In this document: positions 36,001 to 43,045 of the stretch, piece after piece
How the letters are laid out: every line of letters begins with the position of its first letter
How positions within the stretch are numbered: the first letter of the stretch is position 1
NCBI GenBank assembly: GCA_018000995.1
Contig: JAGNIU010000020.1
Location: forward strand, 1 to 56,154
DNA: 56,154 bases
Direction of reading: 5' to 3'
DNA from: Bacteroidia bacterium
GTDB taxonomy: Bacteria > Bacteroidota > Bacteroidia > B-17B0 > Aurantibacillaceae
Position numbers and translations under genes: made by a program
Notes under the pieces: model-generated
Told to the model about the DNA's origin: nothing
Databases searched by the model: none
Seen by the model: the letters and a program-made list of their open reading frames with translations, nothing else

Positions 36001-36495
36001 AATGGTAAGAGAATTACTTTCACACAAGCTGAACAAATCAAGAACGACAGTGTTAATTTAAAAATGGAAGTTGAAAATCCTATTGTGTTCCCTGCTTTAG
36101 CTGATGTTGCTCCTGTCAATAATACAACCGGAGGTGTTACGCCTGTTGTTGCGCCATTTAGTAATGGTGTTACTACTGGTCCTGCCCCTACTGCTGAAAA
36201 TGGCGTTAAAGTTGGAGAAGAAGGCCTTTCATTCAGAGTACAAATTGGTGCTTATAAAAACCAAGTTCCTGCTGAAATAGCTGCTAATTTCCAGAAAATT
36301 AAAGAATGGCCTGTAGATAATAAATTGATCAACGCCCTTTATATTTATACTGTAGGAAATTTCACCGATGTTAAATTCGCTAAACAATTAAAAGATCAAA
36401 TGATCGGTTTAGGAATTGGTGATTGCTTCGTAAGCGTTTATCAGAATGGTAAGAAATTGACTTACGCTGAATCGGCTCAGTATTTGAATAGATAA
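30091..36495 (+). CDS. Giant TPR-PD40-SPOR envelope protein
   Basis: About 2,134 residues from the ATG at 30091 (the frame opens 16 codons earlier at a TTG inside a promoter-like box). Positions below count from 30043. A signal peptide or anchor (17-43) is followed by TPR-like helices (44-170) and PD40/TolB-like blades (230-362: GDKVYFSSYGDNGDNGRDIY, HPDGKTLYFSSKGFNSMGGY, EEGKIAYFSTGRQSP). A carboxypeptidase-regulatory-like beta domain follows (372-440), then more than 1,200 residues alternating Asn/Thr-rich tracts and Ala/Lys/Glu coiled coils. The last part holds three SPOR-like domains (about 1780-1855, 1917-1990, 2061-2140), each with F-x-VQIG near the start. SPOR domains bind peptidoglycan stripped of stem peptides. 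The head resembles PorE, the T9SS linker, which instead ends in an OmpA domain. Function not known. Confidence 0.85.
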   Translation: MRVWPLNLFALLFVFNLLTINDLKSQQFKNEEELRKEAERLFEEDEFTKAYTLYSQLVSNYPKDPELNYRLGVCMLYSEANKKKCFSYLKVAVNNPKDAPKDATFYLGKAYHVNYQFDEALKYYEDYKKIGSASQQKRLQVDKEIAACKNGKRLLATMSELVVISKKQLNEADYFRSYDLTSIGGKLIVKPEDFKTGYDKRKKEKSIVYIPRLGDKVYFSSYGDNGDNGRDIYYKTRLSDNSYSKPVKIPGINTEFDEDYPFLHPDGKTLYFSSKGFNSMGGYDIFKSTFNEETNSWSMPVNMEFPINSPDDDYLFVTDEEGKIAYFSTGRQSPPGKIDVLKVNTERKPMSIAVLKGTVVKENASQRLDSKITVKNMDNGQVVGTYFAKDNGDYYMELPNGGKFIFTVETPNLPTQSDKVVLPMATSLSPFKQSISYDNKILKILNYFDSPPDDLSYLKYLELIEKKAKLDVNENEVKNNPTIEAASTNTTNAVTTTNPTIVSDSNAGNTTTNPNTTANTNSVTPTKSNLSNDQLLNIAKEDAKEATGDAQKMKQDAWDATEIGEAKKIEADKLQKEATDAFNIANAITDETQKKDALEKATEIKNQADNATKLAETIINLAKNLQSDADNKQKEADLNQQYATELEKVSKNKNNKEALAKLDGLQKQIEAISTQKKQSDEAYSNIKSSYDQKQSEITKAEEKSTAIKNEIIEIGKEIAINETEINNTKDKSIKKNLAGQNTELKTDLDKKNQELAANEKTISKLKDEGASIQNQMDLANTIKTTDSKTAIAANTTNPNTNTTNTTNINTNTTATTAPVNSLSPESIAAKYNDKLQPIQNTNDKNEYTKANAILNDYNKELNDLIALNRVDIKAAANNNEKQKFINEISKLEKQKGINDEKISANNSRIQQLEGGTVAANTNTTTNSDAINANTTGANNTSGNNISNTNAANSTPYTPIDLTFNGADDNNKLTALKNQVDNTNNPAFAFNDYKDANSVNLKKDAEAKLQIANTTKGDLLTSITKAEESIKNSTGTPLTAGPSKDKLNEEGDELSGKAKDFRNQSQNKSGDEKKKLLDDARNLDAQANKKYLEATDVTKTQNNNEFTVNNQNIDNLIATGKSASEDVNEAKKLNTEAATAFKQATAIRTEANGLGSDAAKLGTISNAEEKEAEALAKQTKALELLMKANAGFDLKKVDGAAPDNSIVLNNVKQQNEKFNKDKMDAYMALSKANQNEYKTLSPKVKASNPEAAKLKKEAESLNTQALSLISKALTESDAGAKQNLLLEANKKEVEALSTLNKAEEASKNTTIASNNTGGNTTGDPINNTTGGNENTSGNKTGNNATTSNTTAVATNTPETNTTGNNNTENKTNNNATTTNTTAVATNTPQNNTTGNNNTENNNTVATNTTTTNTSGNNNVAVTTTTNATENNTAGNNNIVTTNTETPAVSTTPDELKTKIDNINTEADGFASEASALRKEAADKTDPEKTELITKAKELESKAITTKLKASDLQKDLNEAQYNNLNEAIANYVEKAKAKGAPELANAEELINMINNNKKQANDIRNEANGNSNNSAKLGGLSNAEEKEAEIQLRQYDVINMLKQYDQTYAIKTPVITPTTNTVAKTTPTTTTNNNTGGNNNVATNTTNPNTNTGGNNNVTTNTNPNNNTGGNTTNPTNNTNTGGNNNVAGNNTTNPRNNTNTGGNNTTNPRNNTNTNANNNTAANNNTPNVNAVPFKAAGVEVKTNNAYSANTPIPVDAKIPAGLIFRVQIGAFKAPVPNNAFGGLTPVNGETTPNGYIRYTAGNFDKFEDANAVKNDLRNLGYQDAFVVGFYEGRRISMNEALTILKNEGKEVDLTPNKSAGITANNNIPKNTVVAPTVNAGNAPVNNEPAVVTRELEQINGLLFTVQIGVYSRQVTRGQLYNLSPIFTEKLPSGLYRYTAGIYNVKDHLSTDRARVNGIGIKDAFSSAYYNGKRITFTQAEQIKNDSVNLKMEVENPIVFPALADVAPVNNTTGGVTPVVAPFSNGVTTGPAPTAENGVKVGEEGLSFRVQIGAYKNQVPAEIAANFQKIKEWPVDNKLINALYIYTVGNFTDVKFAKQLKDQMIGLGIGDCFVSVYQNGKKLTYAESAQYLNR
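34117..34302 (+). repeat. Two 93-base tandem repeats in the Asn/Thr-rich tract
   Basis: Inside the giant SPOR protein gene, a 31-codon unit encoding TTAVATNTP followed by NTTGNNNTEN is repeated with a period of exactly 93 bases (units start at 34117 and 34210; the second is incomplete). Copies differ at synonymous and a few replacement sites, so the duplication is not brand new. Confidence 0.7.
34960..35275 (+). repeat. Degenerate NNTGGNN repeats
   Basis: Second large Asn/Thr/Gly-rich tract of the giant protein, made of imperfect units such as NTNTGGNNNVATN and NNTTNPRNNTNTGG. It separates the last coiled-coil block from the first SPOR-like domain and should be disordered and extended. Confidence 0.7.
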
Positions 36496-36526
36496 TATTG
36501 GCACAATATTTGTTAATTTCAATATT

Positions 36527-38233
36527 ATGAAGAATATTTCCCTAATTACTCTTGTTATCGTTTTATTCTTAAATCCATTCGCTAAATCTCAAGCGCCCAC
36601 TTTTCAATGGGCTAAACAAATTTCCGGTTCAACAGGTAATGATTTGGTTGAGTGTATCGTATCTGATAAATTTGGTAATACATATTCTACAGGATATTAC
36701 GCTGGTAATTCGGATTTTGATCCTGGTCCAGGAACTTACACCCTACCAGTATATGGAAATCAAGACGCCTACATTTTAAAATTAGATCCAAGTGGAAATA
36801 TTGTTTGGGCGAAAGGTTTTGGTAGTTCTGCCTGGGAGAGTTCTTTTGGAATTTGCCTCGATAATAGTGGGAATATTTTTGTAACTGGGTATTTTATGGG
36901 GGCTTGCGATTTTGACCCAGGTCCTTCTTCATTTATATTAAATTCCGTGGCTGGTGGCACTGATGCTTTTATTGCTAAGTTTAGTCCTATTGGTAATTTA
37001 CTTTGGGCTAAACAAATTGGAAATTTGAATGGTGAAATTGGTTACGATCTTGAAGCTGATGATTTAGGCAATGTTTATACAACCGGTTATTTTGAAGGCA
37101 CTGTAGATTTTGATCCCGGCCCAGGAGCTTATAACTTATCGTCAACAGGAGGCGGCAACACTCCAGATATTTTTATTTCAAAATTGGATTCAAATGGAAA
37201 TTTCGTTTGGGCCAAACAAGTTATGGGAATGGGGGCAGATTATGGGTACGCAGTAGCACTTGACAAAAATAAAAATGTGATTATTAGTGGTTATTTTGCT
37301 TTTTCTGCTGACTTTGACCCAGGTCCAGGTATTATTAACTTAACATCTGCTGGAGGAGATGATGCTTTTGTTTTAAAGCTAGATTCATTAGGCAATTATA
37401 TCTGGGCAATTAATTTCGAATCTTCTAATGGTTGTTATGCTTATGGAGTTGATACTGATACTTTAGACAACGTAGTTGTATCGGGTTTAATAACTAGTAT
37501 AACAGATTTCGATCCGAGTCCAGGCACATATACTCTAACATCACCAACAGGCGCAGGTGATACTTTTATAGCGAAATTCTCTCAATCTGGTAATTTCGTT
37601 TGGGCACAAGCTCTTGACGGTTTAAATGGCAATATTGCATATGACATCACGACTGATCAATTAAATAATGTGTATTCAACAGGTTTTTTTCAAGACACAA
37701 TCGATTTTGATCCAGGTCCTGGGGTTTACCAACTAACTCCAAATGGTTCGTGGGATATTTATGCTTTAAAACTCGATCCTAACGGAAATTTCAAATGGGT
37801 TATCACAATGGGAGGAAAAAAACTTGATAATGGCCAAGCTATTTGTACGAATGCGTTAAATGAAGTTTTTGTTGCTGGATTCTTTGATACAATAGTTGAT
37901 TTTGATCCAGGACCTGCAATATTTAATTTAATTACTACTGGAACAGATGATGCTTTTATAGTTAAACTAATTGATTTAACAACAGAGGTTCCAAATTTAA
38001 CTAAAGATGTCTCACATAATTTATATCCAAATCCCTTTACCAATTTTATACTGATAGAACTTGCTGCAGAAGCACAAATTATTATTACTAATGTTTTAGG
38101 GCAAGAAATATTAAATGAAAAAAGAAGCTTTGGTAAACAAATAATTAATCTCCAAGATCAATCAGATGGCATTTACTTTGTAAAAGTAATTCAGGAAGGA
38201 AAACAATCTATTAATAAAATAATTAAAGAGTAA
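36527..38233 (+). CDS. Seven-repeat SBBP-type beta-propeller, T9SS cargo
   Basis: 568 residues. Signal peptide (VLFLNPFAKSQ). Seven repeats of about 66 residues follow, each with DFDPGPG (or a close variant: DFDPGPSS, DFDPSPG, DFDPGPA), then DAFI.KLD..GN..WAK and GN.Y.TGYF. Seven units fit a closed seven-bladed propeller. The acidic DFD loops may bind calcium, which is inference. The end is a T9SS type A domain (NLYPNPFTNFILI, TNVLGQEIL, SDGIYFVKV). It begins 31 bases after the giant SPOR protein, in the same direction, and may share its transcript. Confidence 0.85.
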   Translation: MKNISLITLVIVLFLNPFAKSQAPTFQWAKQISGSTGNDLVECIVSDKFGNTYSTGYYAGNSDFDPGPGTYTLPVYGNQDAYILKLDPSGNIVWAKGFGSSAWESSFGICLDNSGNIFVTGYFMGACDFDPGPSSFILNSVAGGTDAFIAKFSPIGNLLWAKQIGNLNGEIGYDLEADDLGNVYTTGYFEGTVDFDPGPGAYNLSSTGGGNTPDIFISKLDSNGNFVWAKQVMGMGADYGYAVALDKNKNVIISGYFAFSADFDPGPGIINLTSAGGDDAFVLKLDSLGNYIWAINFESSNGCYAYGVDTDTLDNVVVSGLITSITDFDPSPGTYTLTSPTGAGDTFIAKFSQSGNFVWAQALDGLNGNIAYDITTDQLNNVYSTGFFQDTIDFDPGPGVYQLTPNGSWDIYALKLDPNGNFKWVITMGGKKLDNGQAICTNALNEVFVAGFFDTIVDFDPGPAIFNLITTGTDDAFIVKLIDLTTEVPNLTKDVSHNLYPNPFTNFILIELAAEAQIIITNVLGQEILNEKRSFGKQIINLQDQSDGIYFVKVIQEGKQSINKIIKE

Positions 38234-38235
38234 TA

Positions 38236-39378
38236 CTAACTAGTCTTAATCTCTTCTTTCCCATCAGCGTGCTTTGCGAAACGACTTTTATCTCTTGCGT
38301 GAACTTGGTCGTATTTAGGCCAAGGCCAACCTCCAAATTGTGTTTTATGATAATCTTCAAAGGCTTGATTAATTTCTTCTTTCGTATTCATTACAAACGG
38401 ACCGTATTGCATCACTTGTTCACCAATAGGTTTTCCTTGTAGAACTAAAATACTGGTTTCAGTTGTGGCTTCTAATGCAATTTCAATATTTGATTTTACT
38501 TCAATGGCATTGTACTTTGTGATTTTTGTTCCTGCTAAATTTAAATTATCACCTTCATAAAAATAAACCATACGGTTAACACCTTCACTTGCCTTTGGTA
38601 AAATCCATTTTGCGCCAGCTTGCATTTTAATATTCCAAATAGCGACTTCATTCTGCTCAGGTGATGCCCAAGAATCCGGTGGTGGACTCGGCGCTTTTGT
38701 GTTTTCAATTTTTCCTGCAATAACTTCTACCGTTGTCTTTTTATTATCGTTGGTGTGAACATATCTTGGAATAGAATCGCGCCACAACATTTTGAAATGC
38801 GGCTCCACCATTTTATTTTTCTTTGGGAGATTCAACCAAATTTGAAATAACTCCATCGGATTTTCTTTTTCCTTACTAATCAAAGGAAACATTTCTGAAT
38901 GTTGAACACCTTTTCCTGCTGTCATCCACTGCACATCACCATCACCATATCGTCCTGATGCGCCCAAAGAATCAGCATGATCAACAATCCCTTGTCGAAC
39001 CACAGTTACGGTTTCAAATCCACGATGAGGATGTCCTGGAAAACCTGGAACCACTTTACCATGATACATTCTGAAACCATCTTTAATAATAAAATCATCA
39101 CCCATGTGGCGACCTTTTAAATAATCTTGCGCCGGACCCATGGCATCATTTCCCTGAGGAAATTTATCTTCATGATGTACACAAAATAAAAACGGATCTA
39201 AGGTGTCCCACTGAAAACCTAAAGGTTTAATATTTAAAATCGGATTCATACTGGTTGTATTTAAATTATAAGCTTTCTTAAATGAATTACTGAACCCTTC
39301 GCTTGAAGCAGTCATAGCCGCTGTTAATGCAAGCGTAAACTTCGAAATAAAATTTCGTCTTGGTAATTTCTCGCTCAT
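38236..39378 (-). CDS. Pirin-family protein with twin-arginine signal
   Basis: 380 residues. The N-terminus LPRRNFISKFTLALTAAMTA has a twin-arginine motif and hydrophobic stretch like a Tat export signal. The rest is a bicupin pirin: the metal ligands are in HPHRGFETVTVV and AGKGVQHSEMFP, followed by MELFQIWLNLP and, in the C-terminal cupin, VMQYGPFVMNTKEEI. Pirins bind a metal and some act as quercetin dioxygenases; most are cytoplasmic, so the Tat-like leader is unusual. Its stop codon is 2 bases from that of the convergent propeller gene. Confidence 0.85.
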   Translation of the reverse strand: MSEKLPRRNFISKFTLALTAAMTASSEGFSNSFKKAYNLNTTSMNPILNIKPLGFQWDTLDPFLFCVHHEDKFPQGNDAMGPAQDYLKGRHMGDDFIIKDGFRMYHGKVVPGFPGHPHRGFETVTVVRQGIVDHADSLGASGRYGDGDVQWMTAGKGVQHSEMFPLISKEKENPMELFQIWLNLPKKNKMVEPHFKMLWRDSIPRYVHTNDNKKTTVEVIAGKIENTKAPSPPPDSWASPEQNEVAIWNIKMQAGAKWILPKASEGVNRMVYFYEGDNLNLAGTKITKYNAIEVKSNIEIALEATTETSILVLQGKPIGEQVMQYGPFVMNTKEEINQAFEDYHKTQFGGWPWPKYDQVHARDKSRFAKHADGKEEIKTS

Positions 39379-39413
39379 GGTAAATTAGTTTAGTGAAATA
39401 AAGGTAAGAAAAA

Positions 39414-40190
39414 TTAAATTCTCTTAATCACTCTTAACATATGGGAATACTTCTTATTCTCGGAATGAAAAATACCGTAATGATCAAATTTATCAATGCG
39501 TACTTGTCCGGATGCATGAATGATTTCGTTGTTGTTTAAGATAATTCCTACGTGAACGATCTTTCCTTCTTCATTATCAAAAAAAGCTAAATCGCCTGCC
39601 TGAGCTTCCTCAACAAAACTCAAGGGATGACCAAGTTCCGCTTGTTGATAAGCATCGCGTGGTAATTTATAGCCGTTCAATTTGTAAACTATTTGTGTGA
39701 AGCCCGAACAATCAATCCCGAAAATTGTTTTTCCGCCCCATAAGTAAGGAGCATTCAAAAATAATTTAGCTGTATTTATAATTTCTTCTGATGTTTTTTT
39801 TATGGAAGTCCCTGTGGTTTTACCTTCGAAACTAAAAACAGTATTCTCAACCTTACATTCCTTATTAATAAATCCCGGCAAGGTTGAACCCATTGCAATT
39901 GGAAAACTTACACCTGTTGTTTTATTGGTAATAGTTTGAGTTAATTCAGTTGTAATAACCGGACTTTGTAATTCCAATAATTTAAAAGCAGCTTCCGAAA
40001 TTTTTGTATGTTGCTTGCGGTTAATCCAGCAATCGTAATTATCGTAGGCTGTAATAATATTAACCCAGGTTTCGGTTTGTTCTTTAACAGTGTAATGTTC
40101 GCCGAAAAGTAATTGCGTCACCATCTCAGAGGTATTTGAAGCCTCTTTACGACATGGAACAACGCTTAACAAACAAATCCCGTTATACAT
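39414..40190 (-). CDS. NlpC/P60 (C40) cysteine peptidase with SH3-like N-terminus
   Basis: 258 residues. The N-terminal SH3b-like region (GICLLSVVPCRKEASNTSEM, VTQLLFGEHYTV) is followed by a C40 catalytic domain with Cys161 (GIDCSGFTQIVY), His213 (VHVGII) and His225 (IIHASG). C40 enzymes cut peptidoglycan stem peptides (gamma-D-glutamyl-diamino acid bond). No signal peptide is present, as is usual for this Bacteroidota type, so a role in recycling imported muropeptides is likely. A TAAATTTG box ends only 4 bases before the ATG. Confidence 0.9.
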   Translation of the reverse strand: MYNGICLLSVVPCRKEASNTSEMVTQLLFGEHYTVKEQTETWVNIITAYDNYDCWINRKQHTKISEAAFKLLELQSPVITTELTQTITNKTTGVSFPIAMGSTLPGFINKECKVENTVFSFEGKTTGTSIKKTSEEIINTAKLFLNAPYLWGGKTIFGIDCSGFTQIVYKLNGYKLPRDAYQQAELGHPLSFVEEAQAGDLAFFDNEEGKIVHVGIILNNNEIIHASGQVRIDKFDHYGIFHSENKKYSHMLRVIKRI

Positions 40191-40194
40191 ACTA

Positions 40195-40220
40195 CAAATT
40201 TAAACTTTATAAGCTTATAA
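40195..40220 (-). promoter_or_regulatory. Promoter box and palindrome upstream of the C40 peptidase
   Basis: TAAATTTG (40195-40202, minus strand) is 4 bases from the ATG at 40190, so the message would be leaderless. Just upstream, TTATAAGCTTATAA (40207-40220) is a perfect 14-base palindrome in the usual -15 to -33 region, a candidate operator. Confidence 0.45.
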
Positions 40221-40221
40221 T

Positions 40222-40257
40222 AAAAAAGCCCATGAATAAGTGATTCACAGGCTTTTG
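40222..40257 (-). terminator. Probable intrinsic terminator of the thiolase gene
   Basis: AAAAGCC...GGCTTTT arms with an inner GAAT/ATTC stem and two mismatched pairs between them. It is weaker than the other terminators here and lies just after the thiolase stop codon. Confidence 0.6.
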
Positions 40258-40275
40258 TTCGTTTATTGTCATTTA

Positions 40276-41451
40276 TTATACGTTCTCAATAACCATTGCG
40301 CTTGCACCGCCTCCACCGTTACAAATTCCGGCAGCACCATACTTCGCTTTATTTTGTTTCAATACATTTATTAAAGTACAAATGATACGTGCTCCTGAAG
40401 CACCTAATGGATGCCCTAATGAAACTGCACCACCATTAACGTTTACTTTGCTTGCATCTAATTTCATCATTTGTGTATTTACGATTCCAACAACAGCAAA
40501 AGCTTCATTCAATTCGTAAAATTCAATATCACTTTGTTTTAGGCCTGCTTTTTCAATGGCACGTGGTACTGCTAAACTTGGAGTTGTTGTAAACCACTCA
40601 GGAGCTTGTGCTGCATCAGCGAAACTTTTAATTTTTGCAATTGGTTTAATACCTAAAGCATCAGCTTTTTCTTTACTCATTAAAATTAAAGCTGCAGCGC
40701 CATCATTCATTGTTGATGCATTTGCTGCAGTTACAGTTCCGTCTTTAATGAACACTGGTTTTAATGCCGGGATTTTTTCAAAATTTACGTTTTTGTATTC
40801 TTCGTCTTCTTTAAATTCAACATCCCCTTTTTTTGTTTTTACCACTAAAGGCACAATTTCATCAGTAAATTTTCCTGCGCTCCAAGCTGCTGCTGAACGT
40901 TTGTATGATTCAATAGCAAATGCATCTTGTTGTTCACGAGTAATATTTTTTTCTTTAGCACAAAGTTCAGCGCAATTTCCCATTGGGAAATTTCCATAAA
41001 CATCAGTTAAACCATCTTTCGCTAAACCATCAATAACAGCTCCGTTACCATATTTTGCACCCCATCGGTTGTTTTCTAAATAATATGGCACTTGACTCAT
41101 ATTTTCCATTCCACCCGCAATAACAACATCGTTCTCACCTAACATGATACTTTGCGCACCTAACATAATTGCCTTCATTCCAGAAGCGCAAACTTTATTT
41201 ACAGTTGTACAATGAACCGAATCAGGTAAACCGGCAAACTTCGCAGCTTGACGAGCAGGAGCTTGTCCAAGGTTAGCTTGTAATACCGAACCCATAAATA
41301 CTTCTGTAACATGTTTTGGGTCGAGATTAATTCTGTCCATTGCTCCTTTAATAGCAGCAGCTCCTAATTTTGTTGCAGGTACGCCTGCTAATGTTCCACC
41401 AAATGATCCCATTGCAGTTCTAACTGCAGAAACTATATATACTTCTTTCAT
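40276..41451 (-). CDS. Acetyl-CoA C-acyltransferase (thiolase)
   Basis: 391 residues, a full-length thiolase. The acylated Cys88 lies in TTVNKVCASGMKAI; NEAFA and GHPLGASGARI hold the catalytic Asn and His, and GICNGGGGASAM the second Cys. The reaction is reversible condensation of acyl-CoA with acetyl-CoA. Acetoacetyl-CoA thiolase and beta-oxidation thiolase cannot be separated by eye. It is a single gene, with inverted and direct repeats upstream that may be regulatory. Confidence 0.92.
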   Translation of the reverse strand: MKEVYIVSAVRTAMGSFGGTLAGVPATKLGAAAIKGAMDRINLDPKHVTEVFMGSVLQANLGQAPARQAAKFAGLPDSVHCTTVNKVCASGMKAIMLGAQSIMLGENDVVIAGGMENMSQVPYYLENNRWGAKYGNGAVIDGLAKDGLTDVYGNFPMGNCAELCAKEKNITREQQDAFAIESYKRSAAAWSAGKFTDEIVPLVVKTKKGDVEFKEDEEYKNVNFEKIPALKPVFIKDGTVTAANASTMNDGAAALILMSKEKADALGIKPIAKIKSFADAAQAPEWFTTTPSLAVPRAIEKAGLKQSDIEFYELNEAFAVVGIVNTQMMKLDASKVNVNGGAVSLGHPLGASGARIICTLINVLKQNKAKYGAAGICNGGGGASAMVIENV

Positions 41452-41517
41452 AATTTTGTAATTTCTAAATAGATTTAAAACGTGTTAAATTTACGGTTTT
41501 AGAGGGAGGAGAATACC

Positions 41518-41570
41518 CAAATTCGACGAATTTGATTAACAAAAATGGGGGTTATTAACAGTTATTAACC
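41518..41570. promoter_or_regulatory. Inverted repeat and tandem direct repeats upstream of thiolase
   Basis: CAAATTCG-A-CGAATTTG (41518-41534) is a perfect 17-base inverted repeat. 16 bases on, GTTATTAAC occurs twice in direct orientation at a 10-base period (41551-41559, 41561-41569). Both lie 67 to 118 bases upstream of the thiolase start, in a gap with no other gene, and look like binding sites for a regulator. Confidence 0.4.
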
Positions 41571-41604
41571 AAGACGCAAACCTAAATGCGGAAAATGGGT
41601 TTAT

Positions 41605-43017
41605 CTATGATTTATTTCCCGATTTTAACCGCTCAATATTTCTGTGGATATACTTCTCGGTAGCCAATAAACTTTGTTGAATACGTTTTGCATAATGAAT
41701 ACTATCTAAAACTTCACGTTGTTGCTCTTCAATAATTTGATTTTTTTCTTCCAGCGCTAAATTCATTTTATGTTTCTGACGGAAACCTCTGAAAATAAAA
41801 AAGGCAATAACTATCATTAAACAGGTTACAATAATGAATATAGTTTTCATTAACGATTCACTTTTTACCTGAAGATTTAATAATTCATTTTCCTGTTGTT
41901 TCTTTTCGGTAGCGAAACGCGTTTGCATTTCAGAATTTATTTGTGCCTGATCCTTATTATATAAAGTATCTTTTAGTTGCCAGCATAAAACACTATATTC
42001 TACTGCTTTCTCGAAATTCTTCATATCCTTGTGCAACAGAGTTAGGTTTTCGAGACTCACTATCTTTTTGGGAAGTGACCCTAAGTGCTCTGCTATGGCA
42101 TACGACTTATCGTAGTATTCGAGAGCTTTAGCATATTCCTTTTTTTCATGATGGATCGATCCGATATTATTACAGGCAGGAAAAATACTTTTTTTATCGT
42201 CGATCGCAATGTAAATATCATATGCAGTTTTAAAATAAGAAAGAGCTTTATTGATATCTCCCATTTCATAATAAGTATACCCCAGATTATTCAATGAAGA
42301 TCCTTCACCCTTTTTATTTCCTATCTTCCGTTTTACCGCCAATGAATGTTCAAGGAAATCAATAGCCTGCTTATACTCTTTTCGCATTGTAAAAATATTT
42401 CCCAGATTAGTATAGCAACTTGATTCTGCGTCAACATCGTTAGTTTCATGCGCAATCCTTAATCCTTTTTTGTAAAAATCGATAGCCTGATCCATATTAC
42501 CGCTATCCTCGTAAAGTAATCCTAAATTAATATACAATCCAGGCAAACCATCTTTATAATTTTCCTTTTCGAAGATCTTTAACGCTTCACTGTAATGTGT
42601 AAGTGCGGCTCGCAGATCATTTTTCGCATACGCCACTTTTCCTAAACCCTGCAACGCTTCTCCGGTTCCGATAGGTGTTTTATCCTTATCATAATTTATT
42701 AAAGCCTCAGTGAAATTTTTTTCTGCCCGATCATAATTCTGCATATCAAAATTCGATTCGCCTTGCGCACAAAGCGCATCACCAAGATGTTTTTTATCGT
42801 TGTTGGCGCGTGATAATTCTTCTGCTTTAACAGAATATTGCAAAGACCTGGGTGGGTTTATAACCCAAAAGTGTTTCGCTAATTGAATATGGATCTTTAT
42901 TTTATCCTCTTCTGTTGTTGCTTCTTTGAGACTTTTAAAATACGCTAAGGTGTCATCGTTTTGGGAAAACGAATTGAAGAAACAGAAAAAAGAAAATAAT
43001 AAGAAGAGCTTCTTCAC
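41605..43017 (-). CDS. TPR protein with one membrane helix and signalling linker, no output domain
   Basis: 470 residues from a GTG start. Signal peptide (LFSFFCFFNSFSQN), about seven TPRs (for example GLPGLYINLGLLYEDSGNMD, AESSCYTNLGNIFTMRKEYK, GEGSSLNNLGYTYYEMGDIN), a single membrane helix near 393-411, then a coiled coil and LDSIHYAKRIQQSLLATEKY to the end. In SpoIIE phosphatases of the phylum, this linker precedes the PP2C domain; here the protein stops about 20 residues after it. No phosphatase remnant follows in the 150 bases downstream. Function unknown; possibly a regulatory partner of a phosphatase or kinase. Confidence 0.85.
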   Translation of the reverse strand: MKKLFLLFSFFCFFNSFSQNDDTLAYFKSLKEATTEEDKIKIHIQLAKHFWVINPPRSLQYSVKAEELSRANNDKKHLGDALCAQGESNFDMQNYDRAEKNFTEALINYDKDKTPIGTGEALQGLGKVAYAKNDLRAALTHYSEALKIFEKENYKDGLPGLYINLGLLYEDSGNMDQAIDFYKKGLRIAHETNDVDAESSCYTNLGNIFTMRKEYKQAIDFLEHSLAVKRKIGNKKGEGSSLNNLGYTYYEMGDINKALSYFKTAYDIYIAIDDKKSIFPACNNIGSIHHEKKEYAKALEYYDKSYAIAEHLGSLPKKIVSLENLTLLHKDMKNFEKAVEYSVLCWQLKDTLYNKDQAQINSEMQTRFATEKKQQENELLNLQVKSESLMKTIFIIVTCLMIVIAFFIFRGFRQKHKMNLALEEKNQIIEEQQREVLDSIHYAKRIQQSLLATEKYIHRNIERLKSGNKS

Positions 43018-43033
43018 AGCAAAGGGGTTTATA

Positions 43034-43041
43034 CAAATATA
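43034..43041 (-). promoter_or_regulatory. TAnnTTTG promoter box of the TPR gene
   Basis: TATATTTG on the minus strand, 16 bases before the GTG start at 43017; this supports the GTG start. Confidence 0.45.
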
Positions 43042-43045
43042 AAAT

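Noticed and set aside
36497..36513. AATATTG-GCA-CAATATT hairpin between the giant gene and the propeller gene
   Set aside because: It is short, all A/T apart from the loop region, and has no T run, so it is too weak to call a terminator or an operator.
41605..43017. The TPR protein as a frameshifted phosphatase gene
   Set aside because: No PP2C motifs occur in any frame of the 150 bases downstream, and a second protein in the window ends the same way.
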